Notes: generated by a model from the sequence alone, not told the origin. Counted from the first letter of the stretch, positions 51,722-62,717 are shown. The stretch is 64,000 nt of DNA from Trichothermofontia sichuanensis B231 (GCF_026240635.1 NZ_CP110848.1:1614501-1678500), one strand, 5' to 3'. Numbers and translations are program-made.

Positions 51722-52858
51722 CTACCCAGAAACCTGAACAACCTTGCTCGCACTGGGTGACGGTGTACTGGGGCCTTTCGGGGTTGCACCGCCGATCAAA
51801 CGCTGGAGTTCTTCCGGTTTGGAGGTCTTGGACATAGCCGCATCAAAACTAATGGTGCCGTTAAGATATAAGTCGGCCAATACCCGCTCTAGCGTTTGCA
51901 TCCCCAGTTTGGCCCCGGTTTGAATCGCTGAGTAGATCTGGGCAGTTTTCCCTTCCCGAATAAGGTTAGAAATAGCCGGCGTAACCACCAGAATTTCCTG
52001 AGCCATTACCCGCCCAAATTCACCCGGCTTCGGGTTCTTGCGGGGAACCAACGTCTGGCTGAATACCGCCACTAGGGAGTTGGATAACTGTACCCGCACC
52101 TGAGTTTGGCGATCGGCAGGGAATACGTCAATAATCCGGTCTACGGTTTGGGCTGCGGAACTGGTGTGGAGGGTACCAAAGACCAAGTGCCCAGTTTCAG
52201 CCGCGGTGATGGCCAGCGAAATGGTTTCCAGGTCTCGCATTTCCCCCACTAGGATGATGTCGGGGTCTTCCCGCAGGGCAGCCTTGAGGGCGTTGGCAAA
52301 GCTCTTGGTGTCTTCGTGAAGTTGCCGCTGGTGGATCAAACTCTTGATCGGCTCGTAGACAAATTCGATTGGGTCCTCAACCGTTAAAATATGTTCAGCA
52401 CGGGTGCGGTTAATATAGTCAATCACTGAAGCCAGGGTCGTACTTTTGCCCGATCCAGTGGGTCCTGTCACCAGAATCAGCCCACGCGGCTTTTCCGACA
52501 TTTCCCGGACTACTTCCGGAAGGCCTAACTTTTCAAAGCTAGGGATCTTGGAACTCAGAGCACGCAAACAAGCAGCGTAGGTCCCCCGATCTTTGTAGAC
52601 GTTCACCCGGAACCGGGCGAGTCCCTTGACCCCGTAGGAGCAGTCCAATTCCCAGTTCTGTTCCAAATTCTTCCGCTGGGTGTTGTTGAGCATACTGAAA
52701 ATCAGCCGCTGGCATTCCTCTGCACTGAGAGGTTCATTCCCGATCGGGGTTAATTTCCCGCTCAACCGGAAATAGGGAGGTAAGCCGGCTGAGAGATGCA
52801 GGTCCGAGCCTCCCATCTCCACCAGTTGCTCCATCAAATCTTCAATCATTAACTCCAT
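51722..52858 (-). CDS. pilT: Type IV pilus retraction ATPase PilT
   Basis: 378 residues. 'MIEDLMEQLVEMGGSDLHLS' begins the N-terminal domain, followed by Walker A 'VTGPTGSGKSTTLASV', the Asp box 'ALREDPDIILVGEMRDLETI' and 'AAETGHLVFGTLHTSSA'. The ATG at 52858 has a good SD (AAGGAG) 9-10 bp upstream; a TTG at 52876 is an alternative. PilT depolymerises pili for twitching and uptake. Confidence 0.95.
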   Translation of the reverse strand: MELMIEDLMEQLVEMGGSDLHLSAGLPPYFRLSGKLTPIGNEPLSAEECQRLIFSMLNNTQRKNLEQNWELDCSYGVKGLARFRVNVYKDRGTYAACLRALSSKIPSFEKLGLPEVVREMSEKPRGLILVTGPTGSGKSTTLASVIDYINRTRAEHILTVEDPIEFVYEPIKSLIHQRQLHEDTKSFANALKAALREDPDIILVGEMRDLETISLAITAAETGHLVFGTLHTSSAAQTVDRIIDVFPADRQTQVRVQLSNSLVAVFSQTLVPRKNPKPGEFGRVMAQEILVVTPAISNLIREGKTAQIYSAIQTGAKLGMQTLERVLADLYLNGTISFDAAMSKTSKPEELQRLIGGATPKGPSTPSPSASKVVQVSG

Positions 52859-53063
52859 GCGGCTTGGCTCCTTCAAATCAGCAACAACATCAGTAACAAC
52901 AAGACTTTGGGCTTAATGATAATCCTTGTAGACGCTCGCCTCATCTTTGATAGAGGCCGACAGCGGCCTTCAGCCTTGGCAACCCTTGCGCCTCTTTACC
53001 AGCATACCCAGCAACATTTATCCAAAGACAGGCAGCTAGGTGCGATCGCCGCCTGCGGCGGCC

Positions 53064-55079
53064 CTAATCGGTAAATCGTGGCGTGAGGCAATAGGGACAA
53101 TCCATCCACTCCGGTTGCAGGCCCGCCCCGCAAGTGCGACAGGTCAGGGAGGTCTTGCGTTTGGCCTTGAGTTCAGCCTCCAAACCCGTATCCGTAAAGG
53201 TTACCCGCTCCACTTCCTCAAACGTGGTCAGTCCCTGGCGTACCAAGTCAAGACTATAGGCTAGCAAGGTTTTCATGCCTTCCTCCACCGCGATTTCCTT
53301 AATCCGCTCAGTCGGTGCCCCTTCGTTGATTGCCACCTGTAGACGTTCAGTGGTCCGCAACACCTCGTAGACCCCACACCGTCCCTTGTAACCCACGCCA
53401 TTACACTTGGGACAAAGCGTTCCCGCATCTTTAGCCGCCTGGATTTGATCATTACTGAGGGTATTGGCTTTGTAAAAGGTAATGCCCACTTCCTTGGAAG
53501 CCGTCAGACCATAGCGCGCCAACTCCTCCGGTGTAGGGGTATAGGCAATACAACATTTGTCGCAAACTCGACGCATCAAGCGCTGGGCTACAACTCCCAA
53601 CAAGGCACCGGAGACCATGAAGGGTTCAACCCCCATTTCATCCAAACGGGCGATCGCACCCGCAGCATCGTTGGTGTGCAGAGTGGTTAATACCAGGTGC
53701 CCAGTTAAAGCCGCTTCGATCGCCGTTTTGGCCGTTTCCTTGTCCCGGGTTTCCCCCACCAGAATGATGTCCGGGTCTTGCCGTAGAAACGCCCGCAGGA
53801 TCGAGGAAAAGTCCATCCCCTTCTCCCGAATCACCTGTACCTGCGTAATGCCCGGCAGCGCGTATTCGATCGGATCCTCTGCCGTACTGATATTGACCCC
53901 TGGATCATTGCGCTCCGCCAGGATGGAATACAGGGTGGTCGATTTGCCGGAACCCGTTGGCCCCGTCACCAGAATCAAGCCAAAGGGACGACTGGCCATT
54001 TCCCGGACCAGGGCCAGGGTTTCGGGATCGGTAATAAGTTTGTCGAGGCCGAGCTGGGTCGAGGAGTTGTCCAGAATCCGGAGCACCACCTTCTCGCCAT
54101 ACCGACTCGGTAGGGTATTCACCCGAAAGTCCACGTTGCGTCCCTGGAACTTGCGGCGAATCCGACCATCCTGGGGCAACCGCCGCTCGGCAATATCGAG
54201 ATCGGCAATAATCTTAAAGCGCGAGACAATTGCCGGAATAATTTTCTTGGGTAGCTTTGGCAGCGGCTCTTGCAGCACCCCGTCCTTACGGAAGCGCACC
54301 CGCAGGTATTCTTCCTGGGGTTCAATGTGAATATCCGATACCCCTTCGCTCAAGGCCCGCGCCAGAATTTGATTCACCATGCGCACCACAGGGGCACTTT
54401 CGGCCTCACCCAGGGCAGCATTCAGGTCAACATCGGCATCCTCTTCATCCGCATCTTCGAGATCGTAATTCGCTAGGTCACTCTCCTTAATCTCCAAGTC
54501 TTCCGTCCGAATCTCGCGGATTTGGGCAGCAGCGGTCCCGGCTTTTTTGACGACCTCGTCCATGTACCGTCCCAGAAGTTGTTCGTAATCCTCTGGGGTA
54601 ATCACCACCTTGCGAATCTGGAAGCCCTTCAGAATCTTCTTTAACTCGTCCAAGGCCAACAGATTATCCGGCTCCACCATTGCAATCGTAATGAGGGGGG
54701 GATCTTGATTCTTATCCTTGGTCAAGGGAATTAGGCGGTAGCGACGACACACATCAACGCTGATGAGCGTGTCGATCAGGTGGCTGATCTCCTCTGGCGA
54801 GGTTTCACTAATTTCCGGATCGAGGGACTCAATACCGTAGAGAATTTTAAGTTCAAACAATTGCTGCTTCTTGTATTGCCGCAGCAAGTCCGGCGGTAAA
54901 ACCTTGCCGGTTAACTCACTCAGAATCTCAGGCAGGGGCCTGCCCGATTTGCGACTCTCAACCAGGGCCTGACTCATTTGATTCGCATCGGCAAACCCTG
55001 CTTGAACGAGCTGATTGCCAAAGGGGGAAAGGGTATTATGGGCAATTAAGGCCCGCCGTGCAGAGGAGGAGTTGGTCAT
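53064..55079 (-). CDS. pilB: Type IV pilus assembly ATPase PilB
   Basis: 671 residues. N-terminal MshEN-type domain (about 1-170), then 'VSDIHIEPQEEYLRVRFR', Walker A 'VTGPTGSGKSTTLYS', 'LRQDPDIILVGETRDKETA' and 'ALTGHLVLTTLHTNDAAG'. Two Cys pairs (CDKC and CPKC) form the usual PilB zinc site. An extra C-terminal segment 'CRTCGAGLQPEWMDCPYC' is a zinc-ribbon-like tail. It is first in the pil transcript. Confidence 0.95.
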   Translation of the reverse strand: MTNSSSARRALIAHNTLSPFGNQLVQAGFADANQMSQALVESRKSGRPLPEILSELTGKVLPPDLLRQYKKQQLFELKILYGIESLDPEISETSPEEISHLIDTLISVDVCRRYRLIPLTKDKNQDPPLITIAMVEPDNLLALDELKKILKGFQIRKVVITPEDYEQLLGRYMDEVVKKAGTAAAQIREIRTEDLEIKESDLANYDLEDADEEDADVDLNAALGEAESAPVVRMVNQILARALSEGVSDIHIEPQEEYLRVRFRKDGVLQEPLPKLPKKIIPAIVSRFKIIADLDIAERRLPQDGRIRRKFQGRNVDFRVNTLPSRYGEKVVLRILDNSSTQLGLDKLITDPETLALVREMASRPFGLILVTGPTGSGKSTTLYSILAERNDPGVNISTAEDPIEYALPGITQVQVIREKGMDFSSILRAFLRQDPDIILVGETRDKETAKTAIEAALTGHLVLTTLHTNDAAGAIARLDEMGVEPFMVSGALLGVVAQRLMRRVCDKCCIAYTPTPEELARYGLTASKEVGITFYKANTLSNDQIQAAKDAGTLCPKCNGVGYKGRCGVYEVLRTTERLQVAINEGAPTERIKEIAVEEGMKTLLAYSLDLVRQGLTTFEEVERVTFTDTGLEAELKAKRKTSLTCRTCGAGLQPEWMDCPYCLTPRFTD

Positions 55080-55790
55080 AGCAAGTCGGGGGATGAAGAA
55101 AGGAGGAGTGCTTGCATTTGAGTATTCCCAGATGGCTGAACAATAGCAACGCTAAGATCCATCTACTCCAGGGAGTCGACAGATAGCCTGTACGTGAATC
55201 ACACACAAGCAGGCGCTACCCGGCAATACTCATGGTAATTACTGAATTGCAGTACTAAAAATATAGTGCTTAATGCTTAATGGTGGTTAAGCCCCTGATG
55301 CAGATTAATTGAACCAGTACGGATGATCCAGCTCATTGGGCAGGTAGGGGTGAAAGGGCTGATAGCCGCACCCGCCCAAGGGGGTCAGCCGTGCAACCTC
55401 ATTGGCACTCAATATTCAGTCACTTGATATTTAGTATCAGTACTCAATCAGTACTCAATATCGAACTCAATACTGAAGCTGCCCTGTCTTGGATGATAAC
55501 CTTTCCCCCGGGGGCTGGGATGAGGGGAATCATCTATAATTATAAACTTTTGTTGATTAACGCGGGTAAATTTGCTTAGAGGTAGGGCTTGGGAAGCCGC
55601 TTCCCCCGATCGCGGCTCCCAGGGGGGTGTGCCCCTGGAAGGGGCGATCGAGTTGTCCGATGGATGAACTCTTTGGCAAACTATCCTTTTGCACAATCGA
55701 ATCAATCGCAGTAGATTGGGGGAGGGGCCTATTGATTGCCCCATGACGATTTTGCACACTGTTTCGCAAAGAGTATAGGGTTCGAGCACA
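55080..55790. other. Long gene-free intergenic region between pilB and grpE
   Basis: The two genes diverge, so promoters for both should lie here. Near 55410-55480 'actcaata'-type units recur (actcaatattcag, actcaatcagtactcaatatcg, actcaatactg). At 55595-55650 GC-rich inverted sequences (ggaagccgcttcc; ccaggggggtgtgcccctgg) could fold. No CIRCE element is found. The ORFs seen here have no family likeness. Confidence 0.5.
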
Positions 55791-56606
55791 ATGGCAGAGG
55801 AGATCAAGCAGCCTACTGAGAGCACAGAGGACCAGGTCAGTTCACCTGAGACTGATCAGTCAGACGGTGCAGTCGCAGCGAGTCCAGAACCAGGGCCAAC
55901 TGAGGTTAATGGGACGGCATCAGCATCCCCCACGGAGGTTGACCTCGATCAATTGGCTGCCGACATCCTGGCCGAGGAAGCAGCGAAGGCGGCATCATCG
56001 TTCCCCGTGGCCACGGACACCCCCCCGCCCCCTTCGGAAGCGACAACCAGTACGGCCCCTTCGCCGGAGTTAGTGGCACTGGTGGAAGCCCTTAAACAAG
56101 AGATTGAGACACTCAAGTCGCAACTGGAGGATCGCACCAGTCAATACATGCGGCTGGCTGCTGATTTTGAGAATTTCCGTAAACGGACCAGCAAGGAAAA
56201 AGAAGAATTGGACTACCAGACCAAGCTGGCGGTGTTGGCTGAGGTTTTACCGGTGGTGGATAGCTTTGAGCGCGCACGCGCGCAGATTAAGGCCAAAACA
56301 GAAGCAGAGATGTCCATTCATAAGGATTATCAAGGCGTCTATAAACAGTTGGTCGATTGCCTCAAGCGGCTAGGGGTTGCCCCCATGCGGGCTGAGGGGA
56401 AGGAATTTGACCCCAACTGGCATGAAGCTGTCCTTCAGGCCCCCAGTGCAGAGCATAAGGAAGGGACCGTGATTGAAGAACTGGTGCGGGGTTACCTGCT
56501 GGGGGATCGGGTCCTACGCCATGCAATGGTCAAAGTCGCCACTGCCCCTGAGCCAGAGGCGGAGACGGCTTCGGCGGCAGTGACAGAAGACGCCGCGAAT
56601 AACTAA
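55791..56606 (+). CDS. grpE: Nucleotide exchange factor GrpE
   Basis: 271 residues. An acidic, low-complexity N terminus (about 1-85) is followed by a coiled coil ('LEDRTSQYMRLAADFENFRK') and a beta domain ending 'GVAPMRAEGKEFDPNWHEAV' and 'VRGYLLGDRVLRHAMVKVA'. GrpE releases ADP from DnaK. It is first in the grpE-dnaK-dnaJ-tusA-rsgA group. Confidence 0.95.
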   Translation: MAEEIKQPTESTEDQVSSPETDQSDGAVAASPEPGPTEVNGTASASPTEVDLDQLAADILAEEAAKAASSFPVATDTPPPPSEATTSTAPSPELVALVEALKQEIETLKSQLEDRTSQYMRLAADFENFRKRTSKEKEELDYQTKLAVLAEVLPVVDSFERARAQIKAKTEAEMSIHKDYQGVYKQLVDCLKRLGVAPMRAEGKEFDPNWHEAVLQAPSAEHKEGTVIEELVRGYLLGDRVLRHAMVKVATAPEPEAETASAAVTEDAANN

Positions 56607-56788
56607 CCGACAGGGTGGGAGGCAACTGGCCATCAGCGAGGAGGGGAAGAGGGCACATTGGTTATGAAAAGCAAACAAAAATTAATATGGCCAACGATCG
56701 CATTTCCGCAATTATGCGGAAACATGGGGGATAGATATATGTGTTTGCGCTGGCGTGACTTCGTTGTGTTACTTCATCACCACGGGCT

Positions 56789-58723
56789 ATGGGAAAAGTT
56801 ATCGGCATCGACTTAGGCACTACCAACAGTTGTGTTGCGGTTCTTGAAGGCGGGCAGCCCGTCGTCATTCCCAACTCGGAAGGGGGACGAACCACCCCTA
56901 GTATGGTGGCTTTCGGACGGGCGGGCGATCGCTTAGTGGGTCAGTTGGCCAAACGACAGGCCATCACGAATCCCGAAAATACGATTTACAGCATTAAGCG
57001 GTTTATTGGGCGGCGCTGGGAAGATACAGAGGCCGAGCGCAGTCGCGTCTCGTATCACTGTGTAGCTGGTAAGGATAACACCGTTGATGTCCAGGTCCGA
57101 GGGCGACCCTACACCCCCCAGGAAATCTCCTCCATGATTCTGCAAAAGCTGAAGCAGGATGCTGAAGCGTATCTGGGCGAACCCGTTGAACAAGCGGTGA
57201 TTACCGTGCCCGCCTATTTTACCGATGCCCAGCGGCAGGCTACCAAAGATGCGGGCACGATCGCGGGTTTAGAGGTATTACGCATCATTAATGAACCCAC
57301 GGCAGCGGCCCTGTCCTTTGGTCTAGATAAGCAAGATGAGGAGCAAATTGTCCTGGTATTTGACTTAGGAGGCGGAACGTTTGATGTTTCGATCCTGCAA
57401 TTAGGGGATGGGGTCATTGAGGTTTTGGCCACAGCCGGGAATAATCACCTCGGGGGCGATGACTTTGATAGCGTGATCGTCAACTGGATGATTGATAGCT
57501 TTAAGGAACAAGAGGGGATTGATCTGTCCGTTGATAAGATGGCGCTGCAACGCCTTCGCGAAGCCGCAGAGAAAGCTAAAATTGAACTCTCCAATATGGT
57601 CACGACCTCGATTAATTTGCCTTTTATCACGGCGGATGAGTCAGGTCCTAAGCACTTGGAAATGGAGTTAACACGAGCTAAATTCGAGGCGCTTTGTGCG
57701 AATCTCATTCAGGCAACGATCGATCCCGTCGCTCAAGCCCTCAAGGACGCCGGGTTAAGCTCCCAGGACATCGATCGCATTCTACTGGTGGGGGGGTCTA
57801 CGCGCATTCCGGCTGTCCAGGAAGCGATTCGCCAATATTTTGACGGGAAGTCGCCGGAGCGATCGGTCAATCCTGATGAGGCCGTGGCCCAGGGGGCGGC
57901 GATTCAAGGCGGGGTCTTGGGCGGGGAAGTCAAAGACCTTCTCCTGCTGGATGTCACCCCTCTTTCCCTGGGGATTGAGACCCTCGGTGAAGTCTTTACA
58001 AAAATTATTGAACGCAATACCACGATTCCCACTAGTAAATCCCAGGTCTTTTCGACGGCTACCGATGGCCAGACCTCGGTGGAAATTCATGTCTTGCAGG
58101 GAGAACGGCCTCTTGCCCGCGATAACAAGAGCCTAGGTAAATTTATCCTCGCCGGGATTCCGCCCGCACCGCGGGGGGTACCGCAAATAGAAGTGACCTT
58201 CGCGATCGACGCCAACGGCATTCTCAAGGTGTCCGCCCGCGATCGGGGAACCAATCGTGAACAGAGTATTAAAATTACCAATACGGGGGGGCTTAGCGTC
58301 AACGAGGTGGAGCGGATGCGCCAGGAAGCGGAGGTTTATGCGGAAGCCGATAGTCGCCGTCGTCAAATAATTGAACTTCAGAACCAAATGGATAGCATTC
58401 TCTACAGTTACGAATCGACCTTGAAGGAAAACCCCGATGCTGTCCCCCCTGATCTCAAGACCCAGATCGATACCCATACCCGTACCCTGCGTGCCCTCTT
58501 CAAGGATGAAACCGTTTCCCCAGCGGTGGTGCAGGACAAGATTAATGAATTACAACAAGCGATTCTACTGGTGGGGAGCAGACTGTATGGGCAAACCGGC
58601 AGTAGTCGCAATGGCTATGGCGTCAGTCCCCAGACGGGTTCGCCGTCCATGTCAGCGAGTGGTCTCGATAGTGAGTATGAGGGAGACGAAACGGTTGCGG
58701 CTGACTATGAGGCCGTTGAGTAA
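56789..58723 (+). CDS. dnaK1: Chaperone DnaK, DnaK1 type
   Basis: 644 residues with the same ATPase and substrate motifs as the 33636 gene ('[19 protein letters not shown]', '[17 protein letters not shown]'), but with a different tail: [12 protein letters not shown]... ending 'ADYEAVE' instead of a VIDAEF-type end. Linkage to grpE fits dnaK1 (sll0058, next to grpE sll0057, in Synechocystis). The 182-bp gap from grpE has no clear promoter or CIRCE. Confidence 0.92.
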   Translation: MGKVIGIDLGTTNSCVAVLEGGQPVVIPNSEGGRTTPSMVAFGRAGDRLVGQLAKRQAITNPENTIYSIKRFIGRRWEDTEAERSRVSYHCVAGKDNTVDVQVRGRPYTPQEISSMILQKLKQDAEAYLGEPVEQAVITVPAYFTDAQRQATKDAGTIAGLEVLRIINEPTAAALSFGLDKQDEEQIVLVFDLGGGTFDVSILQLGDGVIEVLATAGNNHLGGDDFDSVIVNWMIDSFKEQEGIDLSVDKMALQRLREAAEKAKIELSNMVTTSINLPFITADESGPKHLEMELTRAKFEALCANLIQATIDPVAQALKDAGLSSQDIDRILLVGGSTRIPAVQEAIRQYFDGKSPERSVNPDEAVAQGAAIQGGVLGGEVKDLLLLDVTPLSLGIETLGEVFTKIIERNTTIPTSKSQVFSTATDGQTSVEIHVLQGERPLARDNKSLGKFILAGIPPAPRGVPQIEVTFAIDANGILKVSARDRGTNREQSIKITNTGGLSVNEVERMRQEAEVYAEADSRRRQIIELQNQMDSILYSYESTLKENPDAVPPDLKTQIDTHTRTLRALFKDETVSPAVVQDKINELQQAILLVGSRLYGQTGSSRNGYGVSPQTGSPSMSASGLDSEYEGDETVAADYEAVE

Positions 58724-58861
58724 TTCGTTGGCGATCGCCGCAATCCTTGCGTGGGGAGGGTTCGATCATCAAGACAGAGGCATAGCAGTTGGCAGCCTGC
58801 TTACATATCGCTTATTGTACGTTTAGAATCTTTTCATCCTTAACGTAACCCTACAGCTCCT

Positions 58862-59995
58862 ATGCCCCGTGACTACTACGAAATTCTTGGTGTTTCTCGG
58901 AATGCAGACAAAGAGGAGATTAAACGCGCCTACCGTCGGTTGGCCCGTAAATATCACCCCGACGTGAACAAGGAACCGGGAGCCGAGGAGCAACTGAAGG
59001 AAATTAACCAGGCTTACAAAGTTCTCTCCGATCCGGAAGCCCGGTTACGGTACGATCGCTTTGGCGAAGCGGGTGTAGCAGGAACTGGGGCTGGGTTCCA
59101 GGACTTTGGGGACTTTGGCGCGGGTTTTGCGGACATTTTTGAAAGCTTTTTCAGCGGTTTTGCCAGTGGGGTGGGGGGCCAGACGGCTTCGGCCCGACGG
59201 CGCGGTCCCACCCGCGGGGATGATCTGCGCTATGACCTGCGCCTTGAGTTCCGGGAAGCGGTTTTTGGGGGAGAAAAGGAAATCCGCATTGAGCACTTGG
59301 AAACCTGTACCACCTGTGACGGCTCGGGGGCGAAGCCAGGAACCCGTCCCGTTACCTGTTCTACCTGTGGTGGGGCTGGCCAAGTCCGGCGGGCTACCCG
59401 CACCCCCTTTGGCAGTTTTACTCAAGTTTCTGTGTGTCCCACCTGCAACGGCGCGGGTCAGGTCATTGAAGATAAGTGCGACGATTGCGGGGGGCGCGGC
59501 CAAAAACAAAAAACGAAGAAGCTCAAGATCACGATTCCGGGCGGGGTAGACAGTGGTACCCGCCTGCGCGTCTCCAATGAAGGGGATGCGGGCCGGCGGG
59601 GTGGCCCCCCAGGGGATTTGTACGTGTACCTGTCTGTTAACGAAGATCCGGAGTTCAAACGGGAGGGAATTGATATCCTTTCGGAAGTCAAGCTGAGTTA
59701 CCTGCAAGCGATTCTGGGATGTCCGTTAGAAGTTAAAACTGTTGACGGTGTTGAAGAAATTATGATTCCACCGGGGACGCAACCGGGCCATGAGTTGGTT
59801 CTAGAGGGGAAAGGGGTACCTAAGCTGGGCAATCCTGTAGCCCGTGGCGATCACCGAATTACGGTGCGGGTTGAAATCCCGACGCGCGTGGGGCATGAGG
59901 AGCGGGAGTTACTGGAGAAGTTAGCGAAGATCCGGGGTGAGCGGGTTGGCGGGAAAGGTGGTGCGGGTTTCCTGGGAGGACTCTTCCACAAATGA
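58862..59995 (+). CDS. dnaJ: Chaperone DnaJ (full-length)
   Basis: 377 residues. J domain '[20 protein letters not shown]' with HPD ('KYHPDVNK'), a glycine/phenylalanine stretch, four CxxCxGxG zinc repeats ('CTTCDGSG', 'CSTCGGAG', 'CPTCNGAG', 'CDDCGGRG') and a C-terminal substrate domain. Its TGA overlaps the ATG of tusA (ATGA). Confidence 0.96.
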   Translation: MPRDYYEILGVSRNADKEEIKRAYRRLARKYHPDVNKEPGAEEQLKEINQAYKVLSDPEARLRYDRFGEAGVAGTGAGFQDFGDFGAGFADIFESFFSGFASGVGGQTASARRRGPTRGDDLRYDLRLEFREAVFGGEKEIRIEHLETCTTCDGSGAKPGTRPVTCSTCGGAGQVRRATRTPFGSFTQVSVCPTCNGAGQVIEDKCDDCGGRGQKQKTKKLKITIPGGVDSGTRLRVSNEGDAGRRGGPPGDLYVYLSVNEDPEFKREGIDILSEVKLSYLQAILGCPLEVKTVDGVEEIMIPPGTQPGHELVLEGKGVPKLGNPVARGDHRITVRVEIPTRVGHEERELLEKLAKIRGERVGGKGGAGFLGGLFHK

Positions 59996-60279
59996 CTGCG
60001 TCTGCAAGCCCTGACACGACAACTCCCCTTCCGCCTGATGCCCAACTGGACCTACGGGGAACTCCCTGTCCGATCAACTTTGTGAAAACCAAGCTGCGGT
60101 TGGAACAATTGCCCCCCGGATCGCTGCTTGAGGTCTGGTTAGATGGGGGGGAACCGATCGAACAAGTACCGGATAGTCTGACGATGGCCGGTTACTTGAT
60201 CGAGCAGATCCAAGCAGATGCTGCCGGTTTCTTCCGAGTATGGGTCCGCTGTCCACAGGCGTTGGCCACTGGCAACTAG
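59992..60279 (+). CDS. tusA: TusA-family sulfurtransferase
   Basis: 95 residues with '[20 protein letters not shown]' (the CPxP-like Cys) and a final 'FFRVWVRC'. TusA proteins carry sulfur for thiolation. It overlaps dnaJ by 4 bp and precedes rsgA by 3 bp. Confidence 0.88.
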   Translation: MTASASPDTTTPLPPDAQLDLRGTPCPINFVKTKLRLEQLPPGSLLEVWLDGGEPIEQVPDSLTMAGYLIEQIQADAAGFFRVWVRCPQALATGN

Positions 60280-60282
60280 GGT

Positions 60283-61440
60283 ATGGAGACGGGGGATGCT
60301 GCTAATGGACCCATGCTCTGCACGGCTACATCTGGTTATCTGGGTTCGGTGCTTGCAGTCCAGGCCAACTATTACTGGGTGCAACTGGATGGGGGGGCTG
60401 ACTTCCCTTTAGCCGGGTCTGGAGTTACATTACCCTCCCCGCTAGCGTTATCGGCTTCCCCTGATTCCCCAGTTGCCCCGCTGCCATTGCTGCTGTGTAC
60501 CCGTCGGGCCAAGTTGAAAAAGTTAGGCCAACGGGTAAGTGTGGGGGATCGGGTTCTCGTTGAGGAGCCAGACTGGGTGGGGAGGCGCGGGGCGATCGCG
60601 GCAGTACTCCCCCGGCGAAATTTCCTGGAACGCCCGCCGATCGCCAATGTGGATCAGGTGATTCTCGTTTTTGCCCTTAAGGAGCCGGATCTCGATAGCC
60701 AGCAACTCACCCGCTTCCTGGTACAGATTGAGCATAGCGGCCTAGTGCTACGTCTGGTGTTCAGTAAAAGTGACCTGGTGAGTCTAGCAGAACGACAAGC
60801 TTGGTGCGATCGCCTGCGTCAGTGGGGATATATGGCCCATTGCCTCAGTGCACAAACCGGTGAGGGTATAGCGGCATTGCTGGCCGAGTTGCAGGGGTAT
60901 ACCAGTGTTCTGGCGGGGCCTTCCGGGGTAGGCAAGTCAAGTTTGATTAATAGGCTGATCCCGACGGCAGATTTGCGGGTGGGGGCCGTGTCGGGTAAGT
61001 TAGCACGGGGACGCCATACCACCCGCCATGTGGAGTTATTGCCCTTGCCCCAGGGCGGTTTCCTTGCCGATACCCCCGGTTTTAACCAGCCAGACCTGAC
61101 CTGTTTCCCCAATGAATTAGCGGCCTGTTTCCCAGAAATTCGCCAGCGGCTGCAAACGGGGGCCTGTCAATTTACCGACTGCTTGCACAACGAAGAACCC
61201 AATTGTGTTGTCCGGGGAGATTGGGAACGGTACGAGCACTACCGGGTCCTCCTGGCGGAAGCGATCGCCTACGAGGCTCAGTTTAACCAACAAGCGACAC
61301 CTGACCCCCAGTTGAAACGCCGGATGGGGCAGTCAGGTCAGGCCTACTATGAACCTCGCTTAGCCCGCAAAAAATATCGGCGTCCCTCGCGCCGTACCGA
61401 GCAGCAGGCCATCGAAACCCTCTATCAAGATCTGGATTAA
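60283..61440 (+). CDS. rsgA: Ribosome small-subunit-dependent GTPase RsgA
   Basis: 385 residues. OB-fold N terminus, then circularly permuted GTPase: 'VFSKSDLVSLAE' (G4), 'SVLAGPSGVGKSSLINRLIP' (G1) and 'LADTPGFNQPDL' (G3); zinc site 'CQFTDCLHNEEPNC' near the C terminus. RsgA matures the 30S subunit. An internal ATG at 60313 is a possible alternative start. Confidence 0.93.
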   Translation: METGDAANGPMLCTATSGYLGSVLAVQANYYWVQLDGGADFPLAGSGVTLPSPLALSASPDSPVAPLPLLLCTRRAKLKKLGQRVSVGDRVLVEEPDWVGRRGAIAAVLPRRNFLERPPIANVDQVILVFALKEPDLDSQQLTRFLVQIEHSGLVLRLVFSKSDLVSLAERQAWCDRLRQWGYMAHCLSAQTGEGIAALLAELQGYTSVLAGPSGVGKSSLINRLIPTADLRVGAVSGKLARGRHTTRHVELLPLPQGGFLADTPGFNQPDLTCFPNELAACFPEIRQRLQTGACQFTDCLHNEEPNCVVRGDWERYEHYRVLLAEAIAYEAQFNQQATPDPQLKRRMGQSGQAYYEPRLARKKYRRPSRRTEQQAIETLYQDLD

Positions 61441-61454
61441 TCTGGATTAAGGAT

Positions 61455-61561
61455 TATCGTCATTGCCATTTAGGCTGAAACAGCCCCCTCACCCCCAGCC
61501 CCTCTCCCGGAGCGGGAGAGGGGAGCCAAAAACTGTATCGTTCTTATTGGGATTGACCATA
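61455..61561. repeat. 107-bp MITE-like repeat, copy at the rsgA 3' end
   Basis: It begins TATCGTCATTGCC and ends GATTGACCATA, opposite in orientation to copies 1 and 3. TCTGGATTAA lies on the left twice (61431-61440, 61441-61450) and once on the right (61563-61572), so a duplication flanks the element. Confidence 0.75.
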
Positions 61562-61673
61562 ATCTGGATTAATTAGGAACGCCGCCGGGCTTGGGGGCGG
61601 CCAAAGACCACCCGCCTAGCGATGCAGCGTCAACAACCGCCAAGGGGTGCTCACGCCGCCATTGAATGAGCAT

Positions 61674-62285
61674 CTAGTGAGTGAGTTGCCGCCAGCAACG
61701 CTGGATATCTTCAATAGTAAAGAGCGCTTGGAAATGCAGGCCCGCCTCTTGATACAGGGCCGCCCCCCCCTGTTGGCGATCGACGATCGCGATAATCTGC
61801 GTCACGTGGTACCCCGCTGCCCGGAGCCGCTCAACCGCCTTGAGGGCTGACTGTCCGGTAGTCACCACATCCTCTAGGACCACAACTGGACTATTGGGTG
61901 GCAACGTCGGCCCTTCCAGATAGGCTTGGGTACCGTGGCCCTTGGCTTCCTTACGCACAATCAGGGCGGTCAGGGTCCGATCGTGGTAGGCCGCCACCAC
62001 ACTTGTCGCCGTGACCAGAGGATCAGCCCCCAACGTCAGACCCGCCACTGCCACCGTATCCTCTGGCAACTGGGGCAAAATTAAGCGGGCGATCGCCACT
62101 GCCCCTGCCGGGTGAAGCGTCACCTGCTTACCGTTGATGTAGTAGGGACTGCTTTGACCAGAACTGAGTTGGAAGTGACCTTCCTGATACGCAACCTCAC
62201 CAATAAATTGCAAGAGGCGATCGCGCAAATCGGGGAGAGCCAAACAGGTCGCAGCCTGAATTGAGAAAGGGAGGTTAACATTCAT
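61674..62285 (-). CDS. pyrE: Orotate phosphoribosyltransferase
   Basis: 203 residues. 'FQLSSGQSSPYYINGKQVTL' (orotate/phosphate-side loop) and the PRPP-binding 'VVVLEDVVTTGQSA' identify PyrE, which makes OMP in pyrimidine synthesis. Length is normal; the ATG at 62285 is the first in the frame. Confidence 0.93.
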   Translation of the reverse strand: MNVNLPFSIQAATCLALPDLRDRLLQFIGEVAYQEGHFQLSSGQSSPYYINGKQVTLHPAGAVAIARLILPQLPEDTVAVAGLTLGADPLVTATSVVAAYHDRTLTALIVRKEAKGHGTQAYLEGPTLPPNSPVVVLEDVVTTGQSALKAVERLRAAGYHVTQIIAIVDRQQGGAALYQEAGLHFQALFTIEDIQRCWRQLTH

Positions 62286-62717
62286 GGATAGTATTCAAAA
62301 ACCTTGAAATCCAAAGTCAAATCAAAACCTTGGGCAATGCGCTGATCCCAGCAACGGTTTCCCGTCAAAGTTGACACCGATCGCCGCCGAGTGGTCTGTC
62401 AAACTTAATTTAGGTAGGCTGGGTCAAATACCGTGAACCCAGCAAAGCCAGCATGTTGGGTCTTGCAGAGCTACGATACCAACCTACAGCCCATAACTTT
62501 AGGTATAACAGGCTACGGGAGATGCCCAGGGACGCCTGAAAATTCGCGCACCCCCATCTTACTGCTGACAGGGGGTTGCTCTACCTAAAGCCTGCACTCC
62601 CCGACTCACCCTGGGTCTGAACCGCCTCACCTACAGCCAGAATCGGAACGACTGTACCCCCATGTCCCGACCGGCGAAATTGAGTTAAGATTGGGCAAAA
62701 TTCTGAGGGTTAACCCT
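62286..62717. other. Gene-free spacer between pyrE and the secreted protein
   Basis: About 430 bp with no ORF of any likeness and no obvious repeat of the families above. It contains divergent promoters by position, but no convincing boxes stand out. Confidence 0.35.

Noticed and set aside
55080-55790. CIRCE operator for the chaperone genes
   Set aside because: I looked for TTAGCACTC-N9-GAGTGCTAA before grpE, dnaK1, dnaJ, dnaK2 and hsp20 and did not find it.
59045-59707. Antisense ORF opposite dnaJ (220 codons)
   Set aside because: A frame shadow of the G/C-rich dnaJ sequence; no domain is recognisable.
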